A DNA stretch of 64,000 bases, taken from G963663495 sp963663495. Its GTDB lineage: Bacteria > Bacteroidota > Rhodothermia > Rhodothermales > Bin80. The position numbers and the translations under genes were made by a program. The stretch spans positions 5,022,001-5,086,000 of the forward strand of contig OY760427.1 of assembly GCA_963663495.1 (NCBI GenBank), read 5' to 3'. The notes under the pieces were generated by a model, which was given only the letters and a program-made list of their open reading frames with translations, searched no databases and was not told the origin of the DNA. Below, one piece after another: positions 26,726 through 36,827 of this stretch. The first letter of the stretch is position 1. The number at the start of each line of letters is the position of its first letter.

Positions 26726-29700
26726 GTACTTGGTGCCATAGCGTTTCCTCGCTGACTTCCTCTCGCTCAAAGTAGAATGGCTTGCGTTCGGCGGGATGGT
26801 TGCCCACCTCGTTCATAGTAGCAGCATCGTACAGCCGCCCGTTAACCATTACCTGCCACACGTGCTCTGTCTGCCGAATATCCTCCAGCGGGTTGCCATC
26901 GATGATCATAAGGTCCGCCAACTTCCCGGGTTCCACCGAACCTATACTCTGATCCAGTCCGAGGTACATTGCGCCGTGCAAGGTTGCGCTCACTAGTGCC
27001 TGGTGCGGCGTCATTCCTCCTTGCACCAGCATCCATATCTCCCAGTGGGCAGCCAGACCCTGCAACTGGCCATGGCCTCCCACTTGCACCGTGTTACCCT
27101 GCTCAACCAGCTTCCTGGCCTGCTGCGCGACCGTGATGTGGAAAAAATCGTCGTCCTCGGCCATCGTGCGCCGACGAGCCCGAGCGTCCACCACGCCTCG
27201 AGGTGTAAAGGCCAGGAGCCGCTCCTGATCCCACACATCCGTATGCTGATACCAATAGTACTCACCTGAAAGCCCTCCATAGCTGACCACAAGTGTCGGC
27301 GTGTAACCGGTCCGGGTAGCCGCCCACAGGTTCAAGACATCTTCATACAGCGGTGCTACCGGCAGGTTATGCTCAATGCCGGTATGCCCGTCAATGATCA
27401 TGGTCATGTTGTGGAAGAAAGTCGCTCCCCCTTCCGGGACTACAATCATGTTGTTCTCCCGCGCCGCCTGAACAATTTGCTGACGCTGTTCCCTTCGCGG
27501 CTGATTGTAGCTCTTGACTGAAAATGCGCCCACGGCCTTCATGCGTCGCACATGCGAACGCGCATCCTCCAGGTTGTTGACTACCGCCTTGAAATCGCCG
27601 TCCGCACCATACAGTATCGTGCCGGTAGAAAAGATGCGGGGCCCCGTGATCACTCCCGCCCTTACCATCTCCGAGAGCGCAAACACGGTACCCGTATTTG
27701 CACTCGGATCATGCAGCGTAGTCACGCCGTAGGCCAAGTTGGCGTAGTATCCCCAGTTACGCTGCGGCACAGGGCCGCTCACAAAGTGGTTGGCGTGCGC
27801 ATGCGCATCAATAATGCCGGGTAGGATCGTCTTGCCTGTAGCATCAACCATATAAGCCCCTTCCGGGGCAGTGATGTCGGCGGATGCACCGAGTGCCCGG
27901 ATCACGTTCCCCTCTACTACCAGTGTACCGTCTTCAATGACCTCCTCACCCCGCATGGTAACGATACGTGCTCCGGTGAAGGCGACGACGCCCGCAGGGC
28001 TGTCACTCTTGACGCGCAGCTGGAGCATTGTTCCCGTGGAGTCGGGTTTCACCTCCGCCACGGTGCTGTCGGACAAGGTGAAAAGGCTTTCTACATTATA
28101 GGTGTAGTACTCCGGTCCGATCAGCCAGTGCAGCCTCTGGCTGTCTGCGGACCAATGCAAATCCATACCTGCATCTCTTGTCAGCCGCCGTACCGGCAGG
28201 GACTTCATATCTGCTGAGAGCGCCGTGGCATGGCCTGTTGATGGCATGGGAGCTACGTATACATGGAACAGCTCCGTGAATGCCACCCATCGCCCATCCG
28301 GGCTGGGAATCACCGTATTCGGATACTTAAGCGCAAAGTGCTCCCGCTCCTTTCCACCGTTTATACCGATACTGCGATAAGTCTTCTGCAGACCGCCGCC
28401 GGCAAGAAAGTATATGCGCTCCCCTGTCGCATCAAAGCGCGGGTCTGATCCGGTGGTAACCAGCAGCGTCTCCGTGCCACTACTTCGATCCACAATGTAT
28501 ATGCCCTGCTCTGTGCCGTGAAGCGTCCCCAAGAGACTGTTTCCTCCCGCTCTGCGGTAAACGATCCGATCGCCGGCGGGGCGGCTGTAACGCGGCGTGT
28601 GATAATACCCCGGACGGGCCGTAAGGACGCGTGAGCGACCCGTAGCCAATTCCAGCTCGCGGACAGAGCCAAACACATCGTCACTCCATGTGGTGTATAC
28701 CACATGGCTTCCGTCTGGACTGAAGTCCGGCTCGTGCTCGAACCACGCGCTGTTCGTAAGTCTCGTAACCGCCCCTCCGCTGGCACCGGTCTTCCAAAGT
28801 CGACCAAGCGCCTGAAAGATGACCGTTTTGCCATCCGGAGAGGTGGCAATCTGCCGGATCATCCGTACATCCACCGAATCATTCCAGGCAGAACGCTCGG
28901 ATCTCACCGTTTCTGCCACCGCCTGCTCGACATCAACTGAAAACGCGATCTCTTGCTTCTGACCGCTACTCACGTTCACGCTCCAGATCCTGCCGTTAGC
29001 CCAAAGGACAATATGCGAGCCATCGGGCGTCCAATCGAATCCGGGATACACACCAAATATAGCCCAGGATTCCTGCTGATCGCGGCTCAGATCCGCAACC
29101 AGTGGTCGCTGCGCCCCGGACGCCATATCATACAAATACAGTACGCTGTGGGATCGCACCCTGCGAACAAAGGCGATATGCCGTCCGTCGGGCGAAGGTT
29201 GCGCCCGTACCGCACCGCCAGGACCTCCGATAAGGTTGATGATGTCACCTGTCGTACGGTCCAACCTCCGTATGGCATATATCTGGCCATGGGGATCTTT
29301 GTTGTACCGGAACGTGGATCCTCCGCTGACATCCTCGCCAAAGTATACGTACCGTCCATCCGGGCTGACAGCAATGTCATTGCCCTGATCCTGCTGATCG
29401 TTCTTGCGCTTGGTCAGTTGCAGCCCGGCTCCACCCGTGCGGTGGTACATCCATACCTCGCCAGCGCCGAGCGACCGGGTGCTGGTGAAGTGCTTGCGTC
29501 CCAGCAGATATTCCCCGTCCGGCGTCCATGCAGGCCCGTTGACCAGCCGGAACGATTCGTCTGTGACCTGCCAGGCGTCGCCGCCTCCAGCAGGCATGAT
29601 CCATAGGTTATCTCCCCCACCACGGTCGCTCGTAAACGCGATATGGCGTCCATCGGGGCTGTACCGCGGCTGGACATCAAAGGCGGTACCATGCGTCAGC

Positions 29701-29909
29701 CTCCGTGCCTGTCCGCCTGACATTGGCAGGACATACAGGTCCCCCAGAAGATCAAACACAAGACTGTCGCCGTCGGGGCTGACATCAAGATTTATCCATG
29801 TGCCCTCTGTAACGGAAAAGCGTACCGTATCAGGGTGTTCAATATGGTCCTGCGCAAGCGACAGGTGCCAACTTGCAGGTAGCAGAAGTACGAGCCACAG
29901 GAGGAGCAC
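26718..29909 (-). CDS. secreted amidohydrolase with N-terminal TolB-type propeller
   Basis: About 1,063 residues from the GTG at 29909, chosen because it gives a clean signal peptide (LLLWLVLLLPASWHLSLAQ) just after the fabF stop; the frame is open further upstream to 30107. Residues about 25-650 carry many PD40/WD40-like repeats (VSPDGDSLVFDLLGDLYVLP, SPDGRHIAFTSDRGG, SPDGRYVYFGED, SPDGSHVVYTTW). From about 650 on is an amidohydrolase domain: the linker VIEDGTLVVEGNVIRALG, then GIIDAHAHANHF near residue 700 with the metal-binding HxH, and GHGQLQGLAAHWE further on. Such fusions are known in Bacteroidetes as periplasmic hydrolases of unknown substrate. It lies 7 bp after fabF, so it may be expressed from that operon. 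Confidence 0.8.
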   Translation of the reverse strand: MLLLWLVLLLPASWHLSLAQDHIEHPDTVRFSVTEGTWINLDVSPDGDSLVFDLLGDLYVLPMSGGQARRLTHGTAFDVQPRYSPDGRHIAFTSDRGGGDNLWIMPAGGGDAWQVTDESFRLVNGPAWTPDGEYLLGRKHFTSTRSLGAGEVWMYHRTGGAGLQLTKRKNDQQDQGNDIAVSPDGRYVYFGEDVSGGSTFRYNKDPHGQIYAIRRLDRTTGDIINLIGGPGGAVRAQPSPDGRHIAFVRRVRSHSVLYLYDMASGAQRPLVADLSRDQQESWAIFGVYPGFDWTPDGSHIVLWANGRIWSVNVSSGQKQEIAFSVDVEQAVAETVRSERSAWNDSVDVRMIRQIATSPDGKTVIFQALGRLWKTGASGGAVTRLTNSAWFEHEPDFSPDGSHVVYTTWSDDVFGSVRELELATGRSRVLTARPGYYHTPRYSRPAGDRIVYRRAGGNSLLGTLHGTEQGIYIVDRSSGTETLLVTTGSDPRFDATGERIYFLAGGGLQKTYRSIGINGGKEREHFALKYPNTVIPSPDGRWVAFTELFHVYVAPMPSTGHATALSADMKSLPVRRLTRDAGMDLHWSADSQRLHWLIGPEYYTYNVESLFTLSDSTVAEVKPDSTGTMLQLRVKSDSPAGVVAFTGARIVTMRGEEVIEDGTLVVEGNVIRALGASADITAPEGAYMVDATGKTILPGIIDAHAHANHFVSGPVPQRNWGYYANLAYGVTTLHDPSANTGTVFALSEMVRAGVITGPRIFSTGTILYGADGDFKAVVNNLEDARSHVRRMKAVGAFSVKSYNQPRREQRQQIVQAARENNMIVVPEGGATFFHNMTMIIDGHTGIEHNLPVAPLYEDVLNLWAATRTGYTPTLVVSYGGLSGEYYWYQHTDVWDQERLLAFTPRGVVDARARRRTMAEDDDFFHITVAQQARKLVEQGNTVQVGGHGQLQGLAAHWEIWMLVQGGMTPHQALVSATLHGAMYLGLDQSIGSVEPGKLADLMIIDGNPLEDIRQTEHVWQVMVNGRLYDAATMNEVGNHPAERKPFYFEREEVSEETLWHQVPK

Positions 29910-29916
29910 TCGTGTC

Positions 29917-31176
29917 TCACGATGCGTACTTGCTGAAGGCCAACGATGTGTTGTGCCCTCCGAATCCGAAAGCGTTTGAGATGGCCACGCCCACAGGGCG
30001 TGATCTGGGCTCGCCGAAGGTGTAATCCAAGTCACAGTCCGCATCCTCGTGCTCAAAATTGATAGTAGGTGGTACGCGGTCTCGCCCGATCGCCAGGATA
30101 GAGGCAATGCATTCTACAGCTCCTGCTGCCCCCAGAAGATGGCCCGTCATACTCTTGGTGGACGAAAGGCTCATTGCGTAGGCATGCGCCCCGAATACAC
30201 GCTTTACCGCCTTGGTCTCTGCCACATCACCCAGCGGGGTGGATGTGCCATGCATATTAAGATAGTCTACCTGCTCCGGTTCCAGCCCGGCGTCCTTCAG
30301 CAGGTTCGTCATTGCCAACGCCGCACCACTACCTTCCGGATCGGGAGCAGTGATATGATTGGCATCGGCGCTCATGCCGATGCCAATCATCTCCGCATAG
30401 ATACGGGCGCCGCGTGCCAGGGCATGCTCAAGGGCTTCAAGCACCAGCACGCCTGCCCCCTCACCCATTACAAATCCGTCTCGTGTCCGATCAAAGGGGC
30501 GGCTTGCCCGTGCAGGATCATCATTGCGTTTAGAGAGCGCTTTCAGGGCATTGAAACCTCCCATGCCCATCTCCGACACCGCGGCCTCCGTACCACCGCA
30601 GAGCCCCATATCTATCGCTCCCCGCTGTATCAGCAGGTAAACATCACTGATCGCGTTATTCCCCGTGGCGCAGGCCGATGTAACGCTGTAGTTGGGCCCG
30701 CGAAACCCGTGCCGTATGGACACATGACCACTCACAATGTCCGGTATCAGCATCGGAATAAAGAACGGCGACATGCGTCGCATCCCGTGCTCGTGGTAAA
30801 TCCTGGACTGTTCCTGGAAGATCTGAATGCCTCCAATGCCGCTTCCAATGATGACGGCCACGCGGTCTTTTATGCCTTGCGGCATGTTTTCCGTATCCAG
30901 TCCGGCATCCTGTATCGCCTGATCGGCTGCCGCGATACCGTACTGAGCAAACGGGTCCAGGCGTCGCACTTCCTTGCGTCCAAGAAACTCCAGCGGCTCA
31001 AAGCCCTTGAGCTCGCACGCGAACTGCGTGGCACAGCCAGACGCGTCAAACGCCTGAATGGGTGCCGCGCCGCTTTCCCCGCGCATCATGGCGGCCCAAA
31101 ACTCTTCGGCCGAGCCCCCCAGCGGCGTGAGGGCCCCCATCCCGGTCACAACAACCCTGCGCGGAGCAGCTACCAT
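29917..31176 (-). CDS. fabF: beta-ketoacyl-ACP synthase II
   Basis: 419 residues, the chain-elongating condensing enzyme of fatty acid synthesis, joining malonyl-ACP to acyl-ACP. The catalytic triad is present: Cys169 in SVTSACATGNNA, His309 in NMHGTSTPLGD, and His346 in KSMTGHLLGAAG. The N-terminus VVVTGMGALTPLG and the ending SNAFGFGGHNTSLAF are typical of FabF. It lies 33 bp downstream of acpP on the same strand, the common acpP-fabF arrangement. Confidence 0.95.
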   Translation of the reverse strand: MVAAPRRVVVTGMGALTPLGGSAEEFWAAMMRGESGAAPIQAFDASGCATQFACELKGFEPLEFLGRKEVRRLDPFAQYGIAAADQAIQDAGLDTENMPQGIKDRVAVIIGSGIGGIQIFQEQSRIYHEHGMRRMSPFFIPMLIPDIVSGHVSIRHGFRGPNYSVTSACATGNNAISDVYLLIQRGAIDMGLCGGTEAAVSEMGMGGFNALKALSKRNDDPARASRPFDRTRDGFVMGEGAGVLVLEALEHALARGARIYAEMIGIGMSADANHITAPDPEGSGAALAMTNLLKDAGLEPEQVDYLNMHGTSTPLGDVAETKAVKRVFGAHAYAMSLSSTKSMTGHLLGAAGAVECIASILAIGRDRVPPTINFEHEDADCDLDYTFGEPRSRPVGVAISNAFGFGGHNTSLAFSKYAS

Positions 31177-31209
31177 GGGAGCAGACTAAAAACGCCGGGA
31201 ATACCCAGT

Positions 31210-31446
31210 CTAGGCCGACTTCTCCGACAGATAAGCGATAGCATCGCCTACGGTCGCCATCTTCTCTGCGTCTTCATCCGGTATTGTCAGATCAAACACC
31301 TTCTCAAACTCCATTATCAGCTCTACCGTATCAAGCGAATCCGCACCCAGATCGTTGGTAAAGGATGCCTCAGAAACAATGTCCGATTCTTCTACCCCAA
31401 GTTTGTCAGCAATTATTGCCTTTATTCTACTCCTAATGTCTTCCAT
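31210..31446 (-). CDS. acpP: acyl carrier protein
   Basis: 78 residues from the ATG at 31446; the frame is open further upstream but this start matches the family length. Ser37 in DLGADSLDTVELI is the 4'-phosphopantetheine attachment site. The protein is strongly acidic, with the four-helix ACP pattern. It carries growing acyl chains for FabF and other Fab enzymes. The divergent metK gene starts 172 bp away, so promoters for both lie in between. Confidence 0.95.
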   Translation of the reverse strand: MEDIRSRIKAIIADKLGVEESDIVSEASFTNDLGADSLDTVELIMEFEKVFDLTIPDEDAEKMATVGDAIAYLSEKSA

Positions 31447-31618
31447 CTGGATGTTTCCGGTGTTTGTTAAACAAGAACTGAGAGTACGCCGGATCGCGCC
31501 TGCACGGCGCTTTCCAAGCTGCCGCGCTCTAACTCCACAGTACTTGCGCGGATCCAAAGCATTCGAACCTGATGCTCAACATGGCGTTGAAGGCTGGCCG
31601 CATTGACAATTCTGCAGG

Positions 31619-32773
31619 ATGGCCTACTTTTTTACTTCCGAGTCCGTATCTGAAGGACATCCCGACAAGGTAGCGGACCAGATATCGGACGCAATCCTTG
31701 ACGCACACCTGGCGATGGATCCCGAGAGCAGGGTGGCAGTGGAGACGCTGGTAACCTCTAACCTTGTAGTGCTCGCCGGTGAGGTACGGTCCCATGCGAA
31801 GGTTAACTATGCCGGTGTAACGCGCGAAGTGATTCACCGCATCGGCTACACCAACCCGCGAGAGAACTTCAGCGCCGACACCTGCGAAATCGACTGCCGC
31901 ATACACGACCAGAGTCCTGACCTCGTCCGGGGTGTCGGGCTCGGCGCCGGTGATCAGGGAATGATGTTCGGCTACGCCTGCCGAGAAACGCCCGAGCTGA
32001 TGCCGCTGCCTATCACGCTGGCGCATCGACTCGTATGGGAGCTTGCCAGCATCCGGAAGGACACGGATCTCATGCCGTACCTGCGTCCCGATGCCAAGAG
32101 TCAGGTAACGATCCGCTACGGTGACGACCGTCCGATGGTGCACACGGTCGTCATTTCGACGCAGCATGAGGCAAGCGTGCAGCTTAAGGACATCCTGCAC
32201 GACATAGAAACGATTCTCCTGCCCCGGGTCTTCCCGGCCATCATGCGGACGCATGATTTCCGGTTGCTCGTGAATCCCTCCGGCAGGTTTGTCGAGGGAG
32301 GGCCGCATGCCGACGCAGGATTGACCGGCCGCAAGATCATCGTAGATACCTACGGCGGTAGAGGGGCGCACGGGGGCGGTGCTTTCAGCGGCAAAGATGC
32401 CACGAAGGTGGACCGCTCTGCAGCGTATGCTGCGCGCCATGTAGCAAAAAATATTGTTGCTGCCGGGCTGGCCGACAGCGTAGAGGTACAGCTTGCCTAC
32501 GCCATCGGGGTCCAGGATCCGGTATCCATTCATGTTGACACGGGCGGTACAGGTACCCTGGACGACGCTGACCTGGTAAAGGTCGTGGGGGAAGCATTTG
32601 AACTCAGCCCTTCGGCCATAATAAAGCAATTAAACCTTCGTAATCCTATCTTCGGAGGAACGGCCTGCTACGGACACTTCGGGCGCGACCTGTTCCCTTG
32701 GGAAAAGCTTGACGCCGTCGAACGGTTGGTAGAACTGGCCTCCGCTTACATGCCTGCAGTTATGGCTGGCTAA
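31619..32773 (+). CDS. metK: S-adenosylmethionine synthetase
   Basis: 384 residues; makes SAM from methionine and ATP. The N-terminal FTSESVSEGHPDKVADQISD holds the HPDK ATP/methionine-binding motif (His14-Lys17). GAGDQGMMFGYA is the ATP-binding hexapeptide region, and GGGAFSGKDATKVDRSAAY the P-loop-like motif of the family. The C-terminal GHFGRDLFPWEKLD is conserved too. It begins a plus-strand run with the metalloprotease (19 bp later) and ahcY, so SAM synthesis and SAH recycling genes are near each other. Confidence 0.96.
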   Translation: MAYFFTSESVSEGHPDKVADQISDAILDAHLAMDPESRVAVETLVTSNLVVLAGEVRSHAKVNYAGVTREVIHRIGYTNPRENFSADTCEIDCRIHDQSPDLVRGVGLGAGDQGMMFGYACRETPELMPLPITLAHRLVWELASIRKDTDLMPYLRPDAKSQVTIRYGDDRPMVHTVVISTQHEASVQLKDILHDIETILLPRVFPAIMRTHDFRLLVNPSGRFVEGGPHADAGLTGRKIIVDTYGGRGAHGGGAFSGKDATKVDRSAAYAARHVAKNIVAAGLADSVEVQLAYAIGVQDPVSIHVDTGGTGTLDDADLVKVVGEAFELSPSAIIKQLNLRNPIFGGTACYGHFGRDLFPWEKLDAVERLVELASAYMPAVMAG

Positions 32774-32792
32774 TTCCTTATCAATTCCTCAT

Positions 32793-35700
32793 ATGCGGTC
32801 CTGCGGGTTTGTCGCCACGCTACTGTTATTGCTTCACCCCGCGCAGGCGCAGCGTGAGCAATTGTACGGTGCCCAATCATTGCCACAAGCTGCGCGGTCG
32901 TATGTGGTAGCGTCTGATCCTGCCTCCCGGATGGAAACACGTGCCGTCCCCACGGGCCGCGTGGACATCGAAAGCGGGGTCTATCGGGCCGTATACCATG
33001 TTGCACCTGACACGCCGGTCCTCGCGTCCGCCGATGCGACCGCAAGAGCGTACCTGGAGGCGGAAAAGGAACTGTTTGGATGGTCATCCACCGATGTGCT
33101 GCGTCTTGATAACGAACACGCTGCCCGCTATAGCACGCACCTCACGTACCGTCAATTAATTGACGGGATCCCGGTCTACAACCGGTTTGTCAAGGTCAGC
33201 CTTGACGCAGCAGGAAAACCTGTCATGATCATTAGCGGCTTCGCCACGGGCTTGGATCGGACCGCCCCTTTCAGCCATCGTCCACGCATCAGCAGAGAGA
33301 ACGCGACTCGCCAGGCCATAGAACTCCTTGCTGCCGGCGAAGTGCTGCATGCCGAACTTATCGTATACCCGAGCAACGAGCCACTCCTGGCTTGGAGCCT
33401 TATAGTCGGTACCGGGACAGGCGAATGGGATGTGTTGATCGGTGCCGAGACCGGTGCGCCCATATTAATCCTGGACCGTTTGCTCCGACGTCACAGCGTG
33501 GACGGTAGCGGCTTGGTGTTTGACCCGGATCCCATCACATCGGCAGGCACGACGTATTCAGGACCGTACCGCGATTTGGAAGACGCAGACAATCAGGAGC
33601 TGAACGCAGAGCGCCAAGAGGTGGTGCTACGGGATATCACGCAAGGAGCAGACGGTCTGTACCGCCTGGAGGGGCCCCATGTCGTCATTCGAGGCTCCGG
33701 TGGCTTTGTGCCGCCGGCAGAAGCAGACCCGCACGGGTTCAGATATACGCGTTCGAACGACGCGTTCGAAGCGGTGATGGTCTATTACCACATTGACGCC
33801 AGCTACCGATACATAAAATTGATGGAGTTGGGAATGCCGGAGCCCGGGCGCGTCCTGAGAGCCGAGCCGCACGGCTTCGGAAATGCGGACAATTCCGCAT
33901 TTTTTCCTGCTGAATTTGCTTTGAGGTTCGGGGACGGGGGAGTGGATGACGCGGAAGACGCTGAGGTAATCATCCATGAGTTGGGACACGCGTTGTTGGA
34001 AACGCATGCGCCTACGCTTGGCTCAGACTCGGAGGTGCGTGCATTCCATGAGGGTTGGTCCGACTATTGGGCGACCAGTTATACGCGCGGCCTCATGGAT
34101 CAGGATATTGTTCCCCCGCACGACTGGCGGCATGTGATGACTTGGGATGCCGGCGAGTTCTGGCCTGGCCGGCATCTTAGTATCTACGGCAGGTACGGAG
34201 AGGTTACCCGATGTCACACGGGCGGATGTCCGCCCGTTTTCTGGTACCACGACGGGCTGTTCTGGGCCACTGCGGCGATGGATATATACACGGCCGTCGG
34301 GAAAGACGTCACTGACCGCCTCGCCGTGTATTCGCAGCTGTACCTGTCCGCACCGTTTAAAATGCCGGATGCCGCGGAAGCCGTGATTAAGGCTGACGAG
34401 GCATTGTTCGAGGGGCAGCATGTTCCGGTGTTGTCGGAAATATTCTTGACCAGGAACCTTATTGATCCGAGCAGGGCCAGCCCGGTGCTGGCGCACACCC
34501 AACCGACCCTTGATGACCCCGATGCTACGCAATTGGAGCTTCGTCTTACTGCCACTGCGTCGGGTTCTGCCATTAGAGTCGCAAGAGTCTCGTATCGTTT
34601 TGACAATTCCCCGCTTCGGTCCGTGGAGCTCAACCAGATTGGCGCAGATATTTGGGCCATAACGCTGCCCCTCATACCGAACTCGGCGCGACTGTTTTAC
34701 TACTTTGATGTGGTGGACGACCTGGGGCGCGCCTCTTTTCTACCTTTGGGTGCACCAGAATCAGAATTTCTGCTCGAAATAATCGAGGGCGGGATCCCCG
34801 TGATCACTCACCAAGGCCCCCTGTTCGTATCCATTGAGGACGGTCCCCCGGAGGTGCGGGCAAATGTAACCCCTTCGAATGATGTGGGAGGCGTATGGGT
34901 TCTCTTTGAAGCAGGGGAATCCCGGACTCCGGGCAGGTTCGAGCTGAGTGCTGAAGGATCTGCTTTCGCAGGATACTTCCCGACCGACATTTTGGCACCG
35001 GAAACGAAATTGTATTACCGTATCTATGCCGAGGCTGCCGCGCCGCCTCTTCGCACGGCAACATTTCCCGAAGAAGATCAGCCGCCGCTTGACATTGATA
35101 TTGGGATAGGAGGAGCGTTGCTATCCATTGACTTTGAGCGTGGTCGCCACATGATTCCCGGCGATGGATGGGTTCGAGAGACCCCCGTGTATGGTCTTAG
35201 GACCGCACACTCCGGTGTCGGAACATGGGTCACAAATCCGGCCGGCCCATATCCAGACACACCGGGGCGCCGACCGCTGGACTGGCATGCTGGCAACTTC
35301 AGCAAGTACAACCTGTTGTGGCTGGAATTCTGGCACTGGTACGATTTTGAACTGGAACCTGGTTCCCTAGATAGGGCCCGCGATGGTGGCAATGTAAAGA
35401 TCTCCTTTGATGGCGGCGTTTCATGGCGACCCCTAGTGCCGCAGGAAGATTATGACGCTATCGTGAGCCCCACCCGTGGCAATCCGATGGTGAACGAACC
35501 CGTATACGGGGGCTACAGCTACGGGTGGCGCCGAGTTCGGATGCCGTTTTCCGGTGGTGATGATACGCGCTTTCGCTTTGAATTCGGCACAGACACCGGT
35601 AATGACGGCCCCACACGGCATGGCTACACCGGATGGGCCATTGACGATGTACGCGTCCTGGTTCAGCAGCGACCCGATAATACTCCACCGGAGGCATCTG

Positions 35701-36770
35701 GCTTGCCGGATGCGCTGGTGATTGCGAGCGCGGGCAATCCTCCGCCTCCCTTCGTGGTCCGAGCACGGGACGACACGGGTATTAGGCATGCGACTGTAAG
35801 CTACCAGTATCAGGGATTCCGGGGAGAGACGACCGAGGGCACGCTGCCACTGGAGATGACTGTTCATAGCCTTACCGAATTCTCCGCTGCGTTGCCGCTC
35901 CCCAGACCTATGGCTCGCGGTGATATAATCCTGTACCGATACCACCTGGCGGACTACGACAATAATCTGGTGATATATCCTCCTGACGGGGAATCGCCAT
36001 ACGTCCTGGAATCCCACCTGGTCGAAGCTACATCCCTGCTGGCGACTGCCGTCCAGACGGGCCATTGGCAGGGGGCATCCAACCAGTTCTCTGCGACGCC
36101 TACCGAGCAACCCGGCGCGTCCGGTTTGATCTTGGGCCCTGTGGACATCCCGGAAAATGCCGCCTATTCCACGTTTGTGCTCACCCAATCCTACCAACTA
36201 ACATCTGCAACAGGAGGCAACGTGAAGGTGCGTAGCACTTCGGCTTCCCGCTGGCAGCTGCTGCGCCCGCGGGAAGAATACACCGCTGAAGCTCCCGCCG
36301 GGCATCCTCTGGAACGGGAGCCCATGTGGCAGGGAACGCAACACAGCGACACGAAGAGTCGGTTCGATCTGGGACAGTTTGCCGGGGGCCAGGTGTGGCT
36401 GAGGCTGGACTTCGGTGTAAGCCGAGGCGCTACGCTGGATGACTATTGGCTAGTCCGCGATGCCATCGTCGAATCCTCAACCCTTGATCCATCCCTTGAT
36501 GTATCCCGGGAACTCGCCCTGCACCCTAATTTTCCTGATCCGTTCGCGGACCATACCGCAGTACAGTTTACGCTGGAGGAGGCTGCACCCGTCCGGGTGG
36601 AAGTTTATAACGTTCTCGGCCAGCGTGTACAGATTCTGGCCGACAGGGCCCATGCAGCCGGATCACACACCTTGCACTTTAAGCGGCAAAGCCTTGCCGC
36701 CGGCCTGTATTTTGTGCGGCTTACGACCGGAGGCCGGCAATTGCTGGAGCCGATGGTAATCGGACGGTAG
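32793..36770 (+). CDS. secreted zinc metalloprotease (M4/M36-like) with T9SS sorting domain
   Basis: 1,325 residues. A signal peptide covers about 1-20 (FVATLLLLLHPAQAQ). Residues about 60-230 form an FTP-type inhibitory propeptide (THLTYRQLIDGIPVYNRFVK, LAWSLIVGTGTGEWDVLIGA). The catalytic domain has HELGH at 395-399 and the downstream HEGWSDYW with the third zinc ligand Glu420. Residues about 600-1,230 look like beta-sandwich and jelly-roll modules (for example GNVKISFDGGVSWRPL and a second related block near the end). The last 85 residues are a T9SS sorting domain: LHPNFPDPFADHTAVQFTLE, VYNVLGQRV, LAAGLYFVRLTTGG. It is thus an exported protease that degrades proteins outside the cell. Confidence 0.85.
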   Translation: MRSCGFVATLLLLLHPAQAQREQLYGAQSLPQAARSYVVASDPASRMETRAVPTGRVDIESGVYRAVYHVAPDTPVLASADATARAYLEAEKELFGWSSTDVLRLDNEHAARYSTHLTYRQLIDGIPVYNRFVKVSLDAAGKPVMIISGFATGLDRTAPFSHRPRISRENATRQAIELLAAGEVLHAELIVYPSNEPLLAWSLIVGTGTGEWDVLIGAETGAPILILDRLLRRHSVDGSGLVFDPDPITSAGTTYSGPYRDLEDADNQELNAERQEVVLRDITQGADGLYRLEGPHVVIRGSGGFVPPAEADPHGFRYTRSNDAFEAVMVYYHIDASYRYIKLMELGMPEPGRVLRAEPHGFGNADNSAFFPAEFALRFGDGGVDDAEDAEVIIHELGHALLETHAPTLGSDSEVRAFHEGWSDYWATSYTRGLMDQDIVPPHDWRHVMTWDAGEFWPGRHLSIYGRYGEVTRCHTGGCPPVFWYHDGLFWATAAMDIYTAVGKDVTDRLAVYSQLYLSAPFKMPDAAEAVIKADEALFEGQHVPVLSEIFLTRNLIDPSRASPVLAHTQPTLDDPDATQLELRLTATASGSAIRVARVSYRFDNSPLRSVELNQIGADIWAITLPLIPNSARLFYYFDVVDDLGRASFLPLGAPESEFLLEIIEGGIPVITHQGPLFVSIEDGPPEVRANVTPSNDVGGVWVLFEAGESRTPGRFELSAEGSAFAGYFPTDILAPETKLYYRIYAEAAAPPLRTATFPEEDQPPLDIDIGIGGALLSIDFERGRHMIPGDGWVRETPVYGLRTAHSGVGTWVTNPAGPYPDTPGRRPLDWHAGNFSKYNLLWLEFWHWYDFELEPGSLDRARDGGNVKISFDGGVSWRPLVPQEDYDAIVSPTRGNPMVNEPVYGGYSYGWRRVRMPFSGGDDTRFRFEFGTDTGNDGPTRHGYTGWAIDDVRVLVQQRPDNTPPEASGLPDALVIASAGNPPPPFVVRARDDTGIRHATVSYQYQGFRGETTEGTLPLEMTVHSLTEFSAALPLPRPMARGDIILYRYHLADYDNNLVIYPPDGESPYVLESHLVEATSLLATAVQTGHWQGASNQFSATPTEQPGASGLILGPVDIPENAAYSTFVLTQSYQLTSATGGNVKVRSTSASRWQLLRPREEYTAEAPAGHPLEREPMWQGTQHSDTKSRFDLGQFAGGQVWLRLDFGVSRGATLDDYWLVRDAIVESSTLDPSLDVSRELALHPNFPDPFADHTAVQFTLEEAAPVRVEVYNVLGQRVQILADRAHAAGSHTLHFKRQSLAAGLYFVRLTTGGRQLLEPMVIGR

Positions 36771-36779
36771 TACAGAAAC

Positions 36780-36826
36780 GTAGCCTCCGACAACGGGTAC
36801 CACGGCGCACCTGAAAACGAGGCTAC
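36780..36826 (+). promoter_or_regulatory. hairpin overlapping the ahcY ribosome binding site
   Basis: GTAGCCTC (36780-36787) and GAGGCTAC (36819-36826) are perfect inverted arms; the second ends 1 nt before the ahcY ATG and contains the only plausible Shine-Dalgarno-like GAGG. Folding the leader would hide it. The loop of about 31 nt does not match the SAH riboswitch consensus I know. Regulation of ahcY translation is an inference. Confidence 0.4.
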
Positions 36827-36827
36827 C

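Noticed and set aside
31555..31590. Minus-strand GGTTCGAAT resembling a tRNA T-loop upstream of metK
   Set aside because: The surrounding bases do not form a T-stem or acceptor stem.
36771..36827. SAH riboswitch upstream of ahcY
   Set aside because: A hairpin is present but the conserved SAH-riboswitch core is not recognisable.
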